Positions 8,694 through 16,628 of a DNA stretch of 39,893 nt are shown piece after piece. Both the position numbers and the translations under genes were made by a program. How positions within the stretch are numbered: position 1 is the stretch's first letter; every line of letters begins with the position of its first letter. The notes beneath the pieces are model-generated. The model was not told the DNA's origin, made no database searches, and worked only from the letters and a program-made list of their open reading frames with translations. Source of the DNA: a marine actinobacterium MedAcidi-G1 (GTDB lineage Bacteria > Actinomycetota > Acidimicrobiia > Acidimicrobiales > MedAcidi-G1); assembly GCA_000817085.1 (NCBI GenBank), contig JUEM01000016.1:1-39893 (forward strand), in the 5' to 3' direction.

Positions 8694-9992
8694 CAATTTC
8701 TTCTAATAATTCTACATCTAAAACTCTTCTTGGAATATGGGCTCTGTTTTTAGCTTTTGCTTTTGTGCAGCTAGGTAACGGTATCCAGAGGGTCCTGTTA
8801 CCTGTGAGAGGGGAAAGCGAAGGTTTCAGTCCTTCAACCATGGGACTTGTAATGGCGTTCCATTTTGCTGGTTATCTTTTTGGAGCAAAATCTGCACCTA
8901 TAACTTTGCGCTCAGTGGGACATATCAGGGTTTTTTCAGCAATGGCTTCTCTCGCTTCAATCGGCGTCTTGGTTAATTCGGCGTTAATCACACCTTTTAC
9001 CTGGTGCGGAATTTATTTCATAAGCGGTATCTGCACTGCCACTATTTATGTGGTTCTTGAAAGTTGGTTAAACGATAGAGCCAGTAATGAAAATCGTGGA
9101 CAAATACTAGGTATCTACATGCTGATAAATCTAGGCGGCAGCGCAGGAGGGCAACTACTTGCCAATTTGGGAGATGCAGGTGGATTCAGAATGTTCATAT
9201 TTTCTTCTGTTCTTCTTTCTCTTGCAATAGTCCCTATGACTCTTTCTGCTTCATCTAATCCACCCGCCCCTACTACTTCTTCGATGCCTTTCTTGGAACT
9301 GTACAAACTTGTTCCTTCCGCTGTGGTAGGAACAACTTTTGCTTCTTTCGTGCAGGGAGGCATGTCGAGTATGGCAATAGTTTTTGCTATCGAAGCTGGT
9401 ATGTCTACAGGGAAAGCAACAATTGAAAGCAACAATTTTTGTCAGTGCAGGTTTGACTGGAGCAGCACTTCTACAAATACCACTGGGACGCCTGTCTGAC
9501 AGGTATCCGCGTCGTATAATTATTCTTTTTTGTGTTTTCATCTCGGCTTCTATTGCGGTAATCCAGTCTTTATTATCTAATTCGAATGATCTTCATATTT
9601 TTTTGAACTTGCTATTTGGAGCATTTGTATTTCCCTTATACGGATTATTCGCTGCTTTAGCTAACGATTGGATACCCTCCGAGAAAAGAATTTCCGCTTC
9701 TTCTACACTTGTTCTTGCCAGTAGCTCGGGTGCAGTCGTAGCACCAATAGCTATAGGTTTCCTGTTAGGCAACTTCGCACCTTCTTCTTACTTCCTTGCT
9801 AATGCCAGTGTCCTTATATTTGTTGGCATATACATTTCTTACCGAACTCGTGTTAGAGAAGCGGTTCCTGTCGATAAACAATCACCTTTCATTCCGTTAG
9901 TAGCTCGCTCCGGTCAGATAGCTCACTCTCTAGGACGCTGGATCAGAAACCCTCTTGCTGTATGGCCAAGAGAGAAACCGGAGGACAAATAA
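8690..9992 (+). pseudogene. MFS transporter (YcaD-like) broken by a 13-bp duplication frameshift
   Basis: Two frames encode halves of one 12-helix major facilitator protein. The first (8690-9499) carries the N-terminal six helices and then runs into about 25 non-family residues and a stop. The second frame continues with F-V-S-A-G-L-T-G and the family motif G-R-L-S-D-R-Y-P-R-R to the stop at 9992. At the junction the 13 bases at 9412-9424 are repeated exactly at 9425-9437. Deleting one copy gives a single 429-residue frame reading ...T-G-K-A-T-I-F-V-S-A-G.... The N-terminus resembles the YcaD group of drug/metabolite MFS proteins. Its ATG overlaps the thioesterase stop. As written, the gene makes a truncated, probably inactive protein; a sequencing or assembly error is the main alternative. 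Confidence 0.88.
9412..9437 (+). repeat. Exact 13-bp tandem duplication inside the MFS gene
   Basis: The unit gaaagcaacaatt occurs twice in immediate succession (9412-9424 and 9425-9437). The extra 13 bases shift the reading frame by one. Removing one copy restores the conserved MFS sequence without any other change, so this is the lesion and not a programmed site. Confidence 0.95.
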
Positions 9993-9995
9993 CAT

Positions 9996-11561
9996 TTATT
10001 TTTCTAGAAGGTCTAAAAGTGAAACAAAACCGGGGTCTTTTTCTAGCTGCGAAGGAGAAACTGTTTGCCCGATAAGCGTTCGCCTCCTAAGTAAATCTTC
10101 TGAATCGTAGATGAACTCATGATTTTTCATTACTGATATCTCCGCAGGACAGTAGTCAATTTTTTCGCTCAGATTATCTCCTGTTATGCGATCTTCAGAA
10201 ATGTTTTCTATCACCTCAAAAGAACGTGAACCATGTCGTCGCCAGAGTTTTTTTATCATGTCGTCTTCAATACTATTTTTTCTTGCAGTGTGAAAAAAAA
10301 TCGACTTTTCTGCCTTAGAGGGCTCTCCATACCAGCGAGTACTGGGTTTTGAAGTTTTGTATCCGAGGTCTTCTAATGAGCTAACGACTTCCTCTCCAAC
10401 ATTTAAGCAGTCAGAAAGTTTGCCTCCAAGCACGGAAATCATTCGATATCTGCGATCACTTTCGACTTCGTGTCGTCTTGATAATTCAGTCCAATCTTTA
10501 TCATGGTCTACCCCACCCTTTGGTACTACAAGTGGCCTAACTCCAACCCTTTCGGAAATTATGTCTTCTGGCAGTAGTGGCTTGGGAAGTGAAAGCTTTC
10601 TATTTGCCTCCGTGAGTAAAAAATCTATGTCGTCACCATTAACCGAAACTTCATGTTGTTTGACACGTTCATCAGTTGTGCCTATCACGGAGCATTCGCC
10701 CATTGGTATGACGTAAAAGAGACGCTGTGTTCCATCAAAAAAAGCAAGAATACGTCCTGAGTCCGTCACTCTAGGAACTATTAAATGAACGCCTTTCGAA
10801 AAAACAAGATTGCTTTCTGTCTTAGTGTTACTCATATTGCAAATTTTGCTTACTTCTGGACCAGCGGTATTTACAAGCACGTTAGAAGTTGTTTCGAACT
10901 CTTTGTCCAATACTTCATCTCTAACTTTTAAGTGCCATTTCTTTTTGAGATATTCAGCATCTAAGACGGTCATATAGTTACCAACTGAAGCCCCTCTCTC
11001 AGCAGCATCCACAATCATTTGAATAACAAATCTTGAATCATTGTCAACAATCAAATGGTCAGAATATTCAATTCCTCCAATCAAGTTGTCTTCTCGAATA
11101 GAAGGTTCAAGCCTCTTAATTGTTCTTGCTGAACGGTAGCGCGGTCTTTTAGTAGCAAATTGACCGATACCCCAATAAGCATTTGCTCCCATTGTCGCGA
11201 ACCATGGAGCGAAAGGTGAAGAGGAGTCAAGGGCAGCTAGAAATCTCTTTTCGACTAATCTTGATGGGTAAGCACGAGCAAGTCGATTTCTGGAATGGCA
11301 TAGTCCCATCACAAGTTTCAATTCGTAACTCTCTAAGTACTTAAATCCACCCCAAACCAGATTAGATGATTCCTGACTAACTCCAGAAGCGAAATCATTT
11401 TTTTCAAATAGCGCCACATTGACACCATGAGTCCGTAAAGCTAATGCTGAAACAGCTCCATTAATACCACCGCCGATAATTAACGCATCAAAATGTGTAG
11501 ATGATACTTCCTGAATATTTTTAGAACGTTTTTTCTCAATTTCTGATGACGTTGATTTCAT
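9996..11561 (-). CDS. glpD: FAD-dependent glycerol-3-phosphate dehydrogenase
   Basis: The 521-residue protein has an N-terminal FAD-binding motif G-G-G-I-N-G (30-35), the E-K-N-D-F-A-S-G-x-S block and the S-S-N-L-x-W-G-G-F-K-Y-L segment diagnostic of GlpD/GlpA. Past the middle come a conserved G-T-T-D block and the R-V-G-V-R-P-L-V segment. The enzyme oxidises sn-glycerol 3-phosphate to dihydroxyacetone phosphate and passes electrons to the quinone pool at the inner face of the membrane. It is coupled to the upstream YciI-like gene by an ATGA overlap. Its end lies 3 bases from the convergent MFS gene. A glycerophosphodiesterase that could supply its substrate is found at 23763-24530. The C-terminal domain is family-like but diverged. 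Confidence 0.9.
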   Translation of the reverse strand: MKSTSSEIEKKRSKNIQEVSSTHFDALIIGGGINGAVSALALRTHGVNVALFEKNDFASGVSQESSNLVWGGFKYLESYELKLVMGLCHSRNRLARAYPSRLVEKRFLAALDSSSPFAPWFATMGANAYWGIGQFATKRPRYRSARTIKRLEPSIREDNLIGGIEYSDHLIVDNDSRFVIQMIVDAAERGASVGNYMTVLDAEYLKKKWHLKVRDEVLDKEFETTSNVLVNTAGPEVSKICNMSNTKTESNLVFSKGVHLIVPRVTDSGRILAFFDGTQRLFYVIPMGECSVIGTTDERVKQHEVSVNGDDIDFLLTEANRKLSLPKPLLPEDIISERVGVRPLVVPKGGVDHDKDWTELSRRHEVESDRRYRMISVLGGKLSDCLNVGEEVVSSLEDLGYKTSKPSTRWYGEPSKAEKSIFFHTARKNSIEDDMIKKLWRRHGSRSFEVIENISEDRITGDNLSEKIDYCPAEISVMKNHEFIYDSEDLLRRRTLIGQTVSPSQLEKDPGFVSLLDLLEK

Positions 11562-11848
11562 GAGTTCTTAATTTCATCTCGTGGAAACGCTTTTAAAAAA
11601 CGCCTGATTTCGACGTTTTTAAATAAACCTGCAATTGCATAAGGATCTTCATCGGCAAAATTCTGCACCTGAGAAATGTTTTCCATTTCAAGCACAATCA
11701 AAGAACCGCACATACTTCCTTCATCATCTAAAAGAGGACCAGCAAAGACTAACGGTGAATTCGCCAAGTATGCCAGATGCTTCTCTCGGGTATCCATTCT
11801 AAGTTGAATAGAATCTTCTTTATCCAACGCGTAAATAGCAAAAAGCAT
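11558..11848 (-). CDS. YciI-like (YCII-related domain) protein
   Basis: The 96-residue protein fits the dimeric alpha-beta barrel YCII family: a first strand with M-L-F-A-I-Y-A, a R-x-x-H-L-A-Y-L segment, an A-G-P-L-L-D-D-E-G turn and a D-P-Y-A-I-A-G-L-F block. The conserved His and Asp of the family pocket are present. Biochemical roles in the family are mostly unknown, with some members acting as small dehalogenase- or muconolactone-like enzymes. It is the first gene of an operon with glpD (4-base ATGA overlap), so a link to glycerol-phosphate metabolism is possible but not shown. Confidence 0.8.
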   Translation of the reverse strand: MLFAIYALDKEDSIQLRMDTREKHLAYLANSPLVFAGPLLDDEGSMCGSLIVLEMENISQVQNFADEDPYAIAGLFKNVEIRRFLKAFPRDEIKNS

Positions 11849-11939
11849 TTCTACCTCCTCTCAGATCGTACCCTTTGATTTATAAACAAAAGTTAGTTAT
11901 TTCTTCCAGTAAAGATATTCTTTGAGTAAAAAGGAAACT

Positions 11940-12782
11940 ATGAATTCTGTTGAATTACTGATTGGTGGATTAGATTTTGGCGAAGGGCCCCGATGGCGTG
12001 ACGGTCTACTTTGGTATTCAGATTTTTTTCAACATCGTGTATACACAGTTTCACTTAGTGGACAGCGTGAGACTGTCTTGGACTTAGGGAGCGAACAACC
12101 ATCTGGCCTCGGGTGGCTACCTAATGGTGATCTACTTGTTGTTGGAATGTTGGACCGTAAGGTGTTTCGCTATGACGGGAACCAAACAACCGTACACGCT
12201 GATTTAAATGACATAGCTACTTGGCATTGTAATGACATGGTTGTTTCAAAAAGTGGGATTGCCTATGTTGGCAACTTTGGTTATGACTATGGTTCAGGAG
12301 CCCCCTCTGTAATGGCAAACCTAGCTGCAGTTCATGAGGATGGAACAAAGCAAGTAGCTGCAACTGGTCTCAACTTTCCTAATGGTTCGGTAATTACAGA
12401 AGATGAAAAAACCTTGATAGTAGGAGAAACTTTTTCGTGTCAATACACCGCGTTTTCAATTCACTCAGACGGGACTTTAAGTGACAGTAGGATTTGGGCT
12501 GAAATGCCAGGACGCCTCCCAGATGGCTGCACATTAGACAATGAAAATGCAATCTGGTTCGCAGATGCATTTTCTTCTCAGGTCGTCAGAGTTATTGAAG
12601 GTGGAGAAATAACTGACGTCATAGATCTACCTCAACGAACTTTTGCTTGCATGTTGGGTGGCGATGACGGTAAAACACTTTTCATTCTTACCGCTACCAG
12701 TGATCCTGAGACGGGAATCGAATCGGGCAAGGGTGCAATCTATACCACCCAAGTAGAGGTACCTCACTCTGGGACTCCGTAG
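11940..12782 (+). CDS. SMP-30/gluconolactonase/LRE-family protein
   Basis: A six-bladed beta-propeller of 280 residues. Metal-site motifs of the family are present: the first-blade E-G-P-R-W glutamate, the central N-D and P-N-G asparagines, and the P-D-G-C aspartate near residue 200. Members hydrolyse sugar lactones or related esters using one divalent metal. The ATG at 11940 is preceded by AAGGA, so I prefer it over an in-frame TTG at 11922. A weak TTGATT/TATTTC promoter pair (11875-11903) lies upstream, divergent from the YciI gene. No sugar-oxidation genes are nearby, so the physiological substrate is unknown. It ends 3 bases from the convergent Ddn-like gene. Confidence 0.85.
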   Translation: MNSVELLIGGLDFGEGPRWRDGLLWYSDFFQHRVYTVSLSGQRETVLDLGSEQPSGLGWLPNGDLLVVGMLDRKVFRYDGNQTTVHADLNDIATWHCNDMVVSKSGIAYVGNFGYDYGSGAPSVMANLAAVHEDGTKQVAATGLNFPNGSVITEDEKTLIVGETFSCQYTAFSIHSDGTLSDSRIWAEMPGRLPDGCTLDNENAIWFADAFSSQVVRVIEGGEITDVIDLPQRTFACMLGGDDGKTLFILTATSDPETGIESGKGAIYTTQVEVPHSGTP

Positions 12783-12785
12783 CAC

Positions 12786-13277
12786 TTACTCTGGAAATCT
12801 AATCAAGGGAATTATTCTCTCTGTACGATCCTGATAATCGTTATACCACGCTCTATCTTCACAAAGTTGATTCCAAATTAGATCGCGTTCTTCGCCTTCT
12901 AAAATTTCAGGAATTGAAGTGTATTCACCGATTTGTGTTCTAATTTTTACTTCACTATTAGAGTCCCTGTCACGTAGATTTGCTAACCAATCAGGCTCTT
13001 TGTCCGCTCCAGCGAATGAACCAACCACTACTCTGTGTCCATCTAAATCGCACCAAATTGGAAGTGCGCATTTATGTTCTTTTCCGGAACGTCGGCCAAT
13101 TGTTGTGAGAATAATATGGTGCATACCTACCTGCTGCCACACGTTGTCATCATTGCTAGCTTCTAATGCTTCAACATGAGCGTGTGAAATTTCAACAATT
13201 TGGTCGTGTGTTGGTGTATCCCAAAATTGTTCAACTTTCTGGTTCTCGTTTTCCATATCAAATTCGCCTATCTTCAT
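12786..13277 (-). CDS. Ddn-family (deazaflavin/F420-dependent nitroreductase-type) protein
   Basis: The 163-residue split-barrel protein carries the family core: L-T-T-I-G-R-R-S-G-K-E-H, then a L-P-I-W segment and V-V-V-G-S-F-A-G-A-D-K-E-P-D-W-L-A-N-L. These match the Ddn group, which uses cofactor F420 to reduce quinones or nitro compounds in actinobacteria. The start is either the ATG at 13277, which overlaps the acyl-CoA synthetase gene by 20 bases, or the in-frame ATG at 13256 just after that gene's TGA. Either way the two genes are coupled. F420 use is inferred from family membership only. Confidence 0.83.
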   Translation of the reverse strand: MKIGEFDMENENQKVEQFWDTPTHDQIVEISHAHVEALEASNDDNVWQQVGMHHIILTTIGRRSGKEHKCALPIWCDLDGHRVVVGSFAGADKEPDWLANLRDRDSNSEVKIRTQIGEYTSIPEILEGEERDLIWNQLCEDRAWYNDYQDRTERIIPLIRFPE

Positions 13278-14817
13278 CTTTCCAATATGGTTCCCTCAAA
13301 GGCTGTTTTTGAATTTTGCCTGTTCCAGTTCGAGGTAACTCGTCTAAAAAATCTATTGATCGCGGAGATTTATAGCCAGCTAAATTCTCTCGACAATATG
13401 CAACTAATAGTTTTTCTAATGAATCAAGATCAGTATCTTCTCCTGGAACCACTATTGCTTTGACCTGCTCACCGAATTCTTCATCTGGAACGCCTATCAC
13501 TGCCACATCTTTAACGGCAGGATGACCTCCAAGAACACCTTCTATCTCAGCGGGATAGATATTAACCCCACCAGAAATAATCATGTCAATTTTTCTATCG
13601 CTCAACCATAAATAGCCATCTTCATCTAAAAAACCGATATCTCCAAAAGTGAAGACCCCCGGTTCTAAGTGTGCCGCTTCAGTTTTTTCCGGAGCATTAT
13701 GATACTCAAAATCAGTTCCCATCAAATTTCTAAAGTAAAGTGTTCCTTCTTCTCCATTTTTGCAACGGTTCCCAGAGTCGTCAACTACTATCACTTCAAT
13801 GGTTTCAAGGGGTTTGCCTAAACTTCCTCCTCGTTCCAACCATTCTTGAGAACTTACGAGTGAAATTATTCCTCCTTCAGTCGCACCATAGTATTCAGTG
13901 ATTTTTTCACCAAACCAATCAATCATTTGTGTCTTAACTTTTGGAGGACATGGTGCTGCACCATGTAAAACTGTTGCAAGGGATTCGCCATTAAATTTTT
14001 TCTTTTCATTATCAGACAAATCCAAGAGTCTTTTAAATTGTGTGGGTACTAAGTGAACGTTGGTCGCTTTATACTCATCTATCATTGACAACAAACCTGC
14101 AGGATCAAATTTATGTTGCATAGCAACTGAAGAACCGGCAATCATAGGAAGCCACGAAAACGCCCACTGCGCTGAATGATACACAGGGCCGCAAAGAGCT
14201 GTCACACCTGGCACTGGTAACATTGCGGCAAATCCAGCGGCTACTAGTTGCATAACTTCTGGGGTGACATCAGGACCAGATTCTGTCAAACCGCTTCTAA
14301 CCCCTTTAGGTCTTCCAGTAGTCCCTGATGTATAGAACATCGGCCCTCCGAGGAGTTGATTATCGGGTTCTTCGTCTGACTGACTGGTCAGATATTCTTC
14401 ATAATCAACAAAGTTAGAACTGGGATTTCCTCCTGCCTGTAAAACCAAAGACACGTTATGGGAGCGGGGATCCGTAAGACTTTTTTTGACTTCTTCCTGA
14501 AAACGTTCGTCAACCATAACTGCTTTACAATCTGCATCTTCGAAGACGTAGGCGAGTTCATCAGCAACCCAGTGCCAATTAACTGGTACATAGACCAGCC
14601 CGGCATGTGCGCATGCGAAAGAGGTTTCAAACCACTCCATTCTGTTCCCCGCTATGATTGCAACGGAATCTCCCTGTGTGAGGCCAGACTGTCTGAAACC
14701 ATTAACAAGCGAATTAATTCGTTTATCAAAATCTTTCCAACTTATCGACCCATTGTCATCCACTAAAGCAATTTCATCACCCTTAGTTTCCGCGAAGCCT
14801 TTCATTAAGATTGACAT
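13258..14817 (-). CDS. Acyl-CoA synthetase (ANL superfamily, FadD-like)
   Basis: The 519-residue AMP-forming ligase activates a carboxylic acid with ATP and joins it to CoA. Motifs in order: the P-loop Y-T-S-G-T-T-G-R-P-K-G (162-172), the Y-G-A-T-E-G adenine/acyl motif, the hinge S-D-R-K-I-D, the G-G-V-N-I-Y-P-A-E-I-E block and the C-terminal catalytic Lys in G-T-G-K-I-Q-K. All catalytic elements are intact and the length is typical. A GAAGGT Shine-Dalgarno precedes the ATG, and a TTGAAA-17-GATAGT promoter lies about 30 bases upstream. It is followed by the Ddn-like gene. It is more like medium/long-chain FadD enzymes than MenE, but the chain length is unknown. Confidence 0.92.
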   Translation of the reverse strand: MSILMKGFAETKGDEIALVDDNGSISWKDFDKRINSLVNGFRQSGLTQGDSVAIIAGNRMEWFETSFACAHAGLVYVPVNWHWVADELAYVFEDADCKAVMVDERFQEEVKKSLTDPRSHNVSLVLQAGGNPSSNFVDYEEYLTSQSDEEPDNQLLGGPMFYTSGTTGRPKGVRSGLTESGPDVTPEVMQLVAAGFAAMLPVPGVTALCGPVYHSAQWAFSWLPMIAGSSVAMQHKFDPAGLLSMIDEYKATNVHLVPTQFKRLLDLSDNEKKKFNGESLATVLHGAAPCPPKVKTQMIDWFGEKITEYYGATEGGIISLVSSQEWLERGGSLGKPLETIEVIVVDDSGNRCKNGEEGTLYFRNLMGTDFEYHNAPEKTEAAHLEPGVFTFGDIGFLDEDGYLWLSDRKIDMIISGGVNIYPAEIEGVLGGHPAVKDVAVIGVPDEEFGEQVKAIVVPGEDTDLDSLEKLLVAYCRENLAGYKSPRSIDFLDELPRTGTGKIQKQPLREPYWKDEDRRI

Positions 14818-14842
14818 ATAACTACCTTCCGTCTATAACGAA

Positions 14843-14871
14843 ACTATCCTCAATTCATCGACTTATTTCAA
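14843..14871 (-). promoter_or_regulatory. Promoter for the acyl-CoA synthetase gene
   Basis: On the minus strand TTGAAA (14871-14866) and GATAGT (14848-14843) are separated by 17 bases. The predicted start leaves a leader of about 20 bases holding the GAAGGT ribosome site before the ATG at 14817. Confidence 0.45.
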
Positions 14872-14916
14872 TCGGAGTTTTGACCATAAATGATTTTTTC
14901 GTGGCAGGCTTGATAT

Positions 14917-15240
14917 ATGAGCCTTGAAATTTCTAAAGATACAGAGTTGGAGTCGGCTAGTAAAACCTTTTCGACCTCAATGGTGATTTCTGGAATTAGA
15001 TGCACGTTATCGTACGTAGTGTTTCCTTGGCTTTTACCTTTTCTTGGAGTGGCAGGTGGCATCACAGCGGGGCTAGGCCTACCTATTGGCCTAGTTGCAA
15101 TTTTTTTCAATGTGTGGAGCATTCGTAGATTTTGGAAGAGTGACCACAATCTGAAATGGCTTGTTGCGACAATAAATGTATGTGTAATTATTCTTCTGTC
15201 AATTCTTGTGGTTCTTGATATTTCTGAACTTTTATCTTGA
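14917..15240 (+). CDS. Small membrane protein of unknown function
   Basis: I do not recognise this 107-residue protein. After a polar N-terminus of about 20 residues it has a hydrophobic stretch (about 24-42), a Gly-rich hydrophobic stretch (about 43-66), a charged Arg-Arg-Phe-Trp-Lys loop and a final hydrophobic helix (about 83-102). It looks like a three-helix inner-membrane protein. A GGCAGG sequence lies about 8 bases before the ATG. The next gene starts 13 bases after its stop and also encodes a membrane protein, so the two are probably expressed together. Confidence 0.65.
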   Translation: MSLEISKDTELESASKTFSTSMVISGIRCTLSYVVFPWLLPFLGVAGGITAGLGLPIGLVAIFFNVWSIRRFWKSDHNLKWLVATINVCVIILLSILVVLDISELLS

Positions 15241-15253
15241 AGTGATTAAATAC

Positions 15254-15667
15254 ATGTCAGCTGCGAAAAAAATCTTAACTAAAGCAAAAAAAGCAACTTT
15301 AACTCTTCTCGGTTTTATATGTGTAGTGATAGGGATTATTGGAATAGTGGTACCTGGACTTCCGACAACCGTCTTTATGATCATCGCTGCTTGGTTATTT
15401 TCAATTTCAAATCCACGTTTTGAAAAATGGCTTCTAGGACTTCCTAAAATTGGTCCTGCTGTTTCTAATTTTCGTGAAGGTTTAGGCATGCCGAGGAGGG
15501 CAAAATTCTTTGCACTCTCCTCGATTTTCATATTCACTGCTCTGGCAACAACCTTGATAATAGAAAACCTTTTTGTCAGGTTACTTGTAGTCGGTGTGGC
15601 TATTGTCGGAATTTGGTACATACTCGTCCGTGTTCCAACTCGTGAGAAAATTACTGGTAGGAATTAG
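15254..15667 (+). CDS. DUF454/YbaN-family inner-membrane protein
   Basis: The 137-residue protein has the DUF454 core: a first helix ending in V-P-G-L-P-T-T-V-F, a second helix, then a S-N-P-R-F-E-K-W-L-L block, a G-P-A-V-S-N-F-R-E-G segment and a pair of C-terminal helices. The function of the family is unknown. I chose the ATG at 15254; a longer in-frame start near 15206 would overlap the previous gene and add 16 residues. It converges on the SDR gene with a 13-base gap. Confidence 0.82.
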   Translation: MSAAKKILTKAKKATLTLLGFICVVIGIIGIVVPGLPTTVFMIIAAWLFSISNPRFEKWLLGLPKIGPAVSNFREGLGMPRRAKFFALSSIFIFTALATTLIIENLFVRLLVVGVAIVGIWYILVRVPTREKITGRN

Positions 15668-15680
15668 AGCTTGCTTGATT

Positions 15681-16454
15681 TTAAATATTGAAAAATTCTG
15701 AATAGTCGGGCCCAGACCTCAGAGAGTGTCCGCCATCAATAGTAAATGTTTGACCAGTAATCCAGCTCGATTCTGATCCGAGTAAAAATTTTACGAGGGA
15801 AGCCACATCCTCAGGCTTACCAACTTCGCCTAATGGGATGTTCTTAACATAGCTATTAAAGATTTCACTGTCACGTGGAATCACTTCCATTATTTCTGTG
15901 GCTATGAATCCCGGCCTAACAGAATTAAATCTTATTTTCAGATGCCCATACTCGTCAGCCGCGTTTTTCATCATCGTTTCAATTCCTGCTTTTGAGACTG
16001 TATAAGCGCCAAAATAACGGTGAGTAAGATTGGAGGCAATTGAAGACATGCCTATAAAAGACCCTCCACCGTTATTAGCGAGATAAGTAATCGAATGTTT
16101 TACACAATGCATAGTGCCTAAAACATTTAATTTTAGAGTGTCTAGATACTGATCTGCATTGAGACTCTCGTAAGACCCAAGCCCAACCGCTCCACCAGCG
16201 TTAGCCACAACCCCATCTAAACTTTTTAAAGATCCAGCTGCTTTTGATAAACATTCTTCAACAGACTCTTCCTCGGTCACGTCACAAATCAGATATTCGA
16301 CTTTCGTGTTATGAGCTGCCTGAATTTCTTCACTGGCTATTTCAAGAGTTTCTAAAGTTCGTCCACAGATAATTACATCTGCGCCATCTTCTGCTAGCGA
16401 CTCTGCACATGCACGGCCAATACCGGTGCCTCCTCCCGTGATTAAAACTCGCAT
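15681..16454 (-). CDS. SDR-family oxidoreductase
   Basis: A classical short-chain dehydrogenase/reductase of 257 residues. The nucleotide motif T-G-G-G-T-G-I-G (6-13), the N-A-G-G block (about 85-88), and the catalytic Ser138, Tyr151 and Lys155 are all present. The P-G-F-I-A-T-E and terminal I-D-G-G-H segments are standard. The family reduces carbonyls or oxidises alcohols with NAD(P)H; Arg32 after the second strand hints at NADPH but is weak evidence. It stands alone, divergent from the thiamine-transport operon, so the substrate cannot be inferred. Confidence 0.9.
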   Translation of the reverse strand: MRVLITGGGTGIGRACAESLAEDGADVIICGRTLETLEIASEEIQAAHNTKVEYLICDVTEEESVEECLSKAAGSLKSLDGVVANAGGAVGLGSYESLNADQYLDTLKLNVLGTMHCVKHSITYLANNGGGSFIGMSSIASNLTHRYFGAYTVSKAGIETMMKNAADEYGHLKIRFNSVRPGFIATEIMEVIPRDSEIFNSYVKNIPLGEVGKPEDVASLVKFLLGSESSWITGQTFTIDGGHSLRSGPDYSEFFNI

Positions 16455-16529
16455 CGATTCACACCTTTTCTATTCAAATTGGGAAAATTTAATACTAATA
16501 ACTTCAAATGCGATACTATAGGACTTGTC

Positions 16530-16626
16530 ATACGGGGAGCTCGGACCATCCGAGTTGAGAGGACTGAATCCAATTTTGGAGGGCAGTTGACCCGAATACC
16601 TGATCTGGATAATGCCAGCGGAGGAA
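16530..16626 (+). promoter_or_regulatory. TPP (THI-box) riboswitch controlling thiBP
   Basis: The region contains the conserved TPP aptamer parts in order: a GGGG-containing 5' strand (ACGGGGAGC), a stem with GTTGAGAG in the place of CTGAGAG, an arm ending GACCCGAAT, and the nearly invariant CCTGATCTGGATAATGCCAG followed by CGGAGG. The GGAGG at the 3' end lies 4 bases before the GTG of thiB, so it doubles as the ribosome site. This suggests translational shut-off when thiamine pyrophosphate binds. A TACTAT box (16514-16519) could be the -10 element. Confidence 0.93.
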
Positions 16627-16628
16627 TA

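Noticed and set aside
9400-9440. Programmed ribosomal frameshift in the MFS gene
   Set aside because: There is no slippery heptamer needed to explain the shift; an exact 13-base duplication accounts for it completely.
13258-14817. Acyl-CoA synthetase as MenE to partner MenB
   Set aside because: The sequence is FadD-like in length and motifs, the gene is over 6 kb from menB, and no other men gene is present.
16479-16628. Longer N-terminus for ThiB starting at 16479
   Set aside because: These 50 codons would be read through the TPP riboswitch, and the lipoprotein signal starts only at the GTG at 16629.
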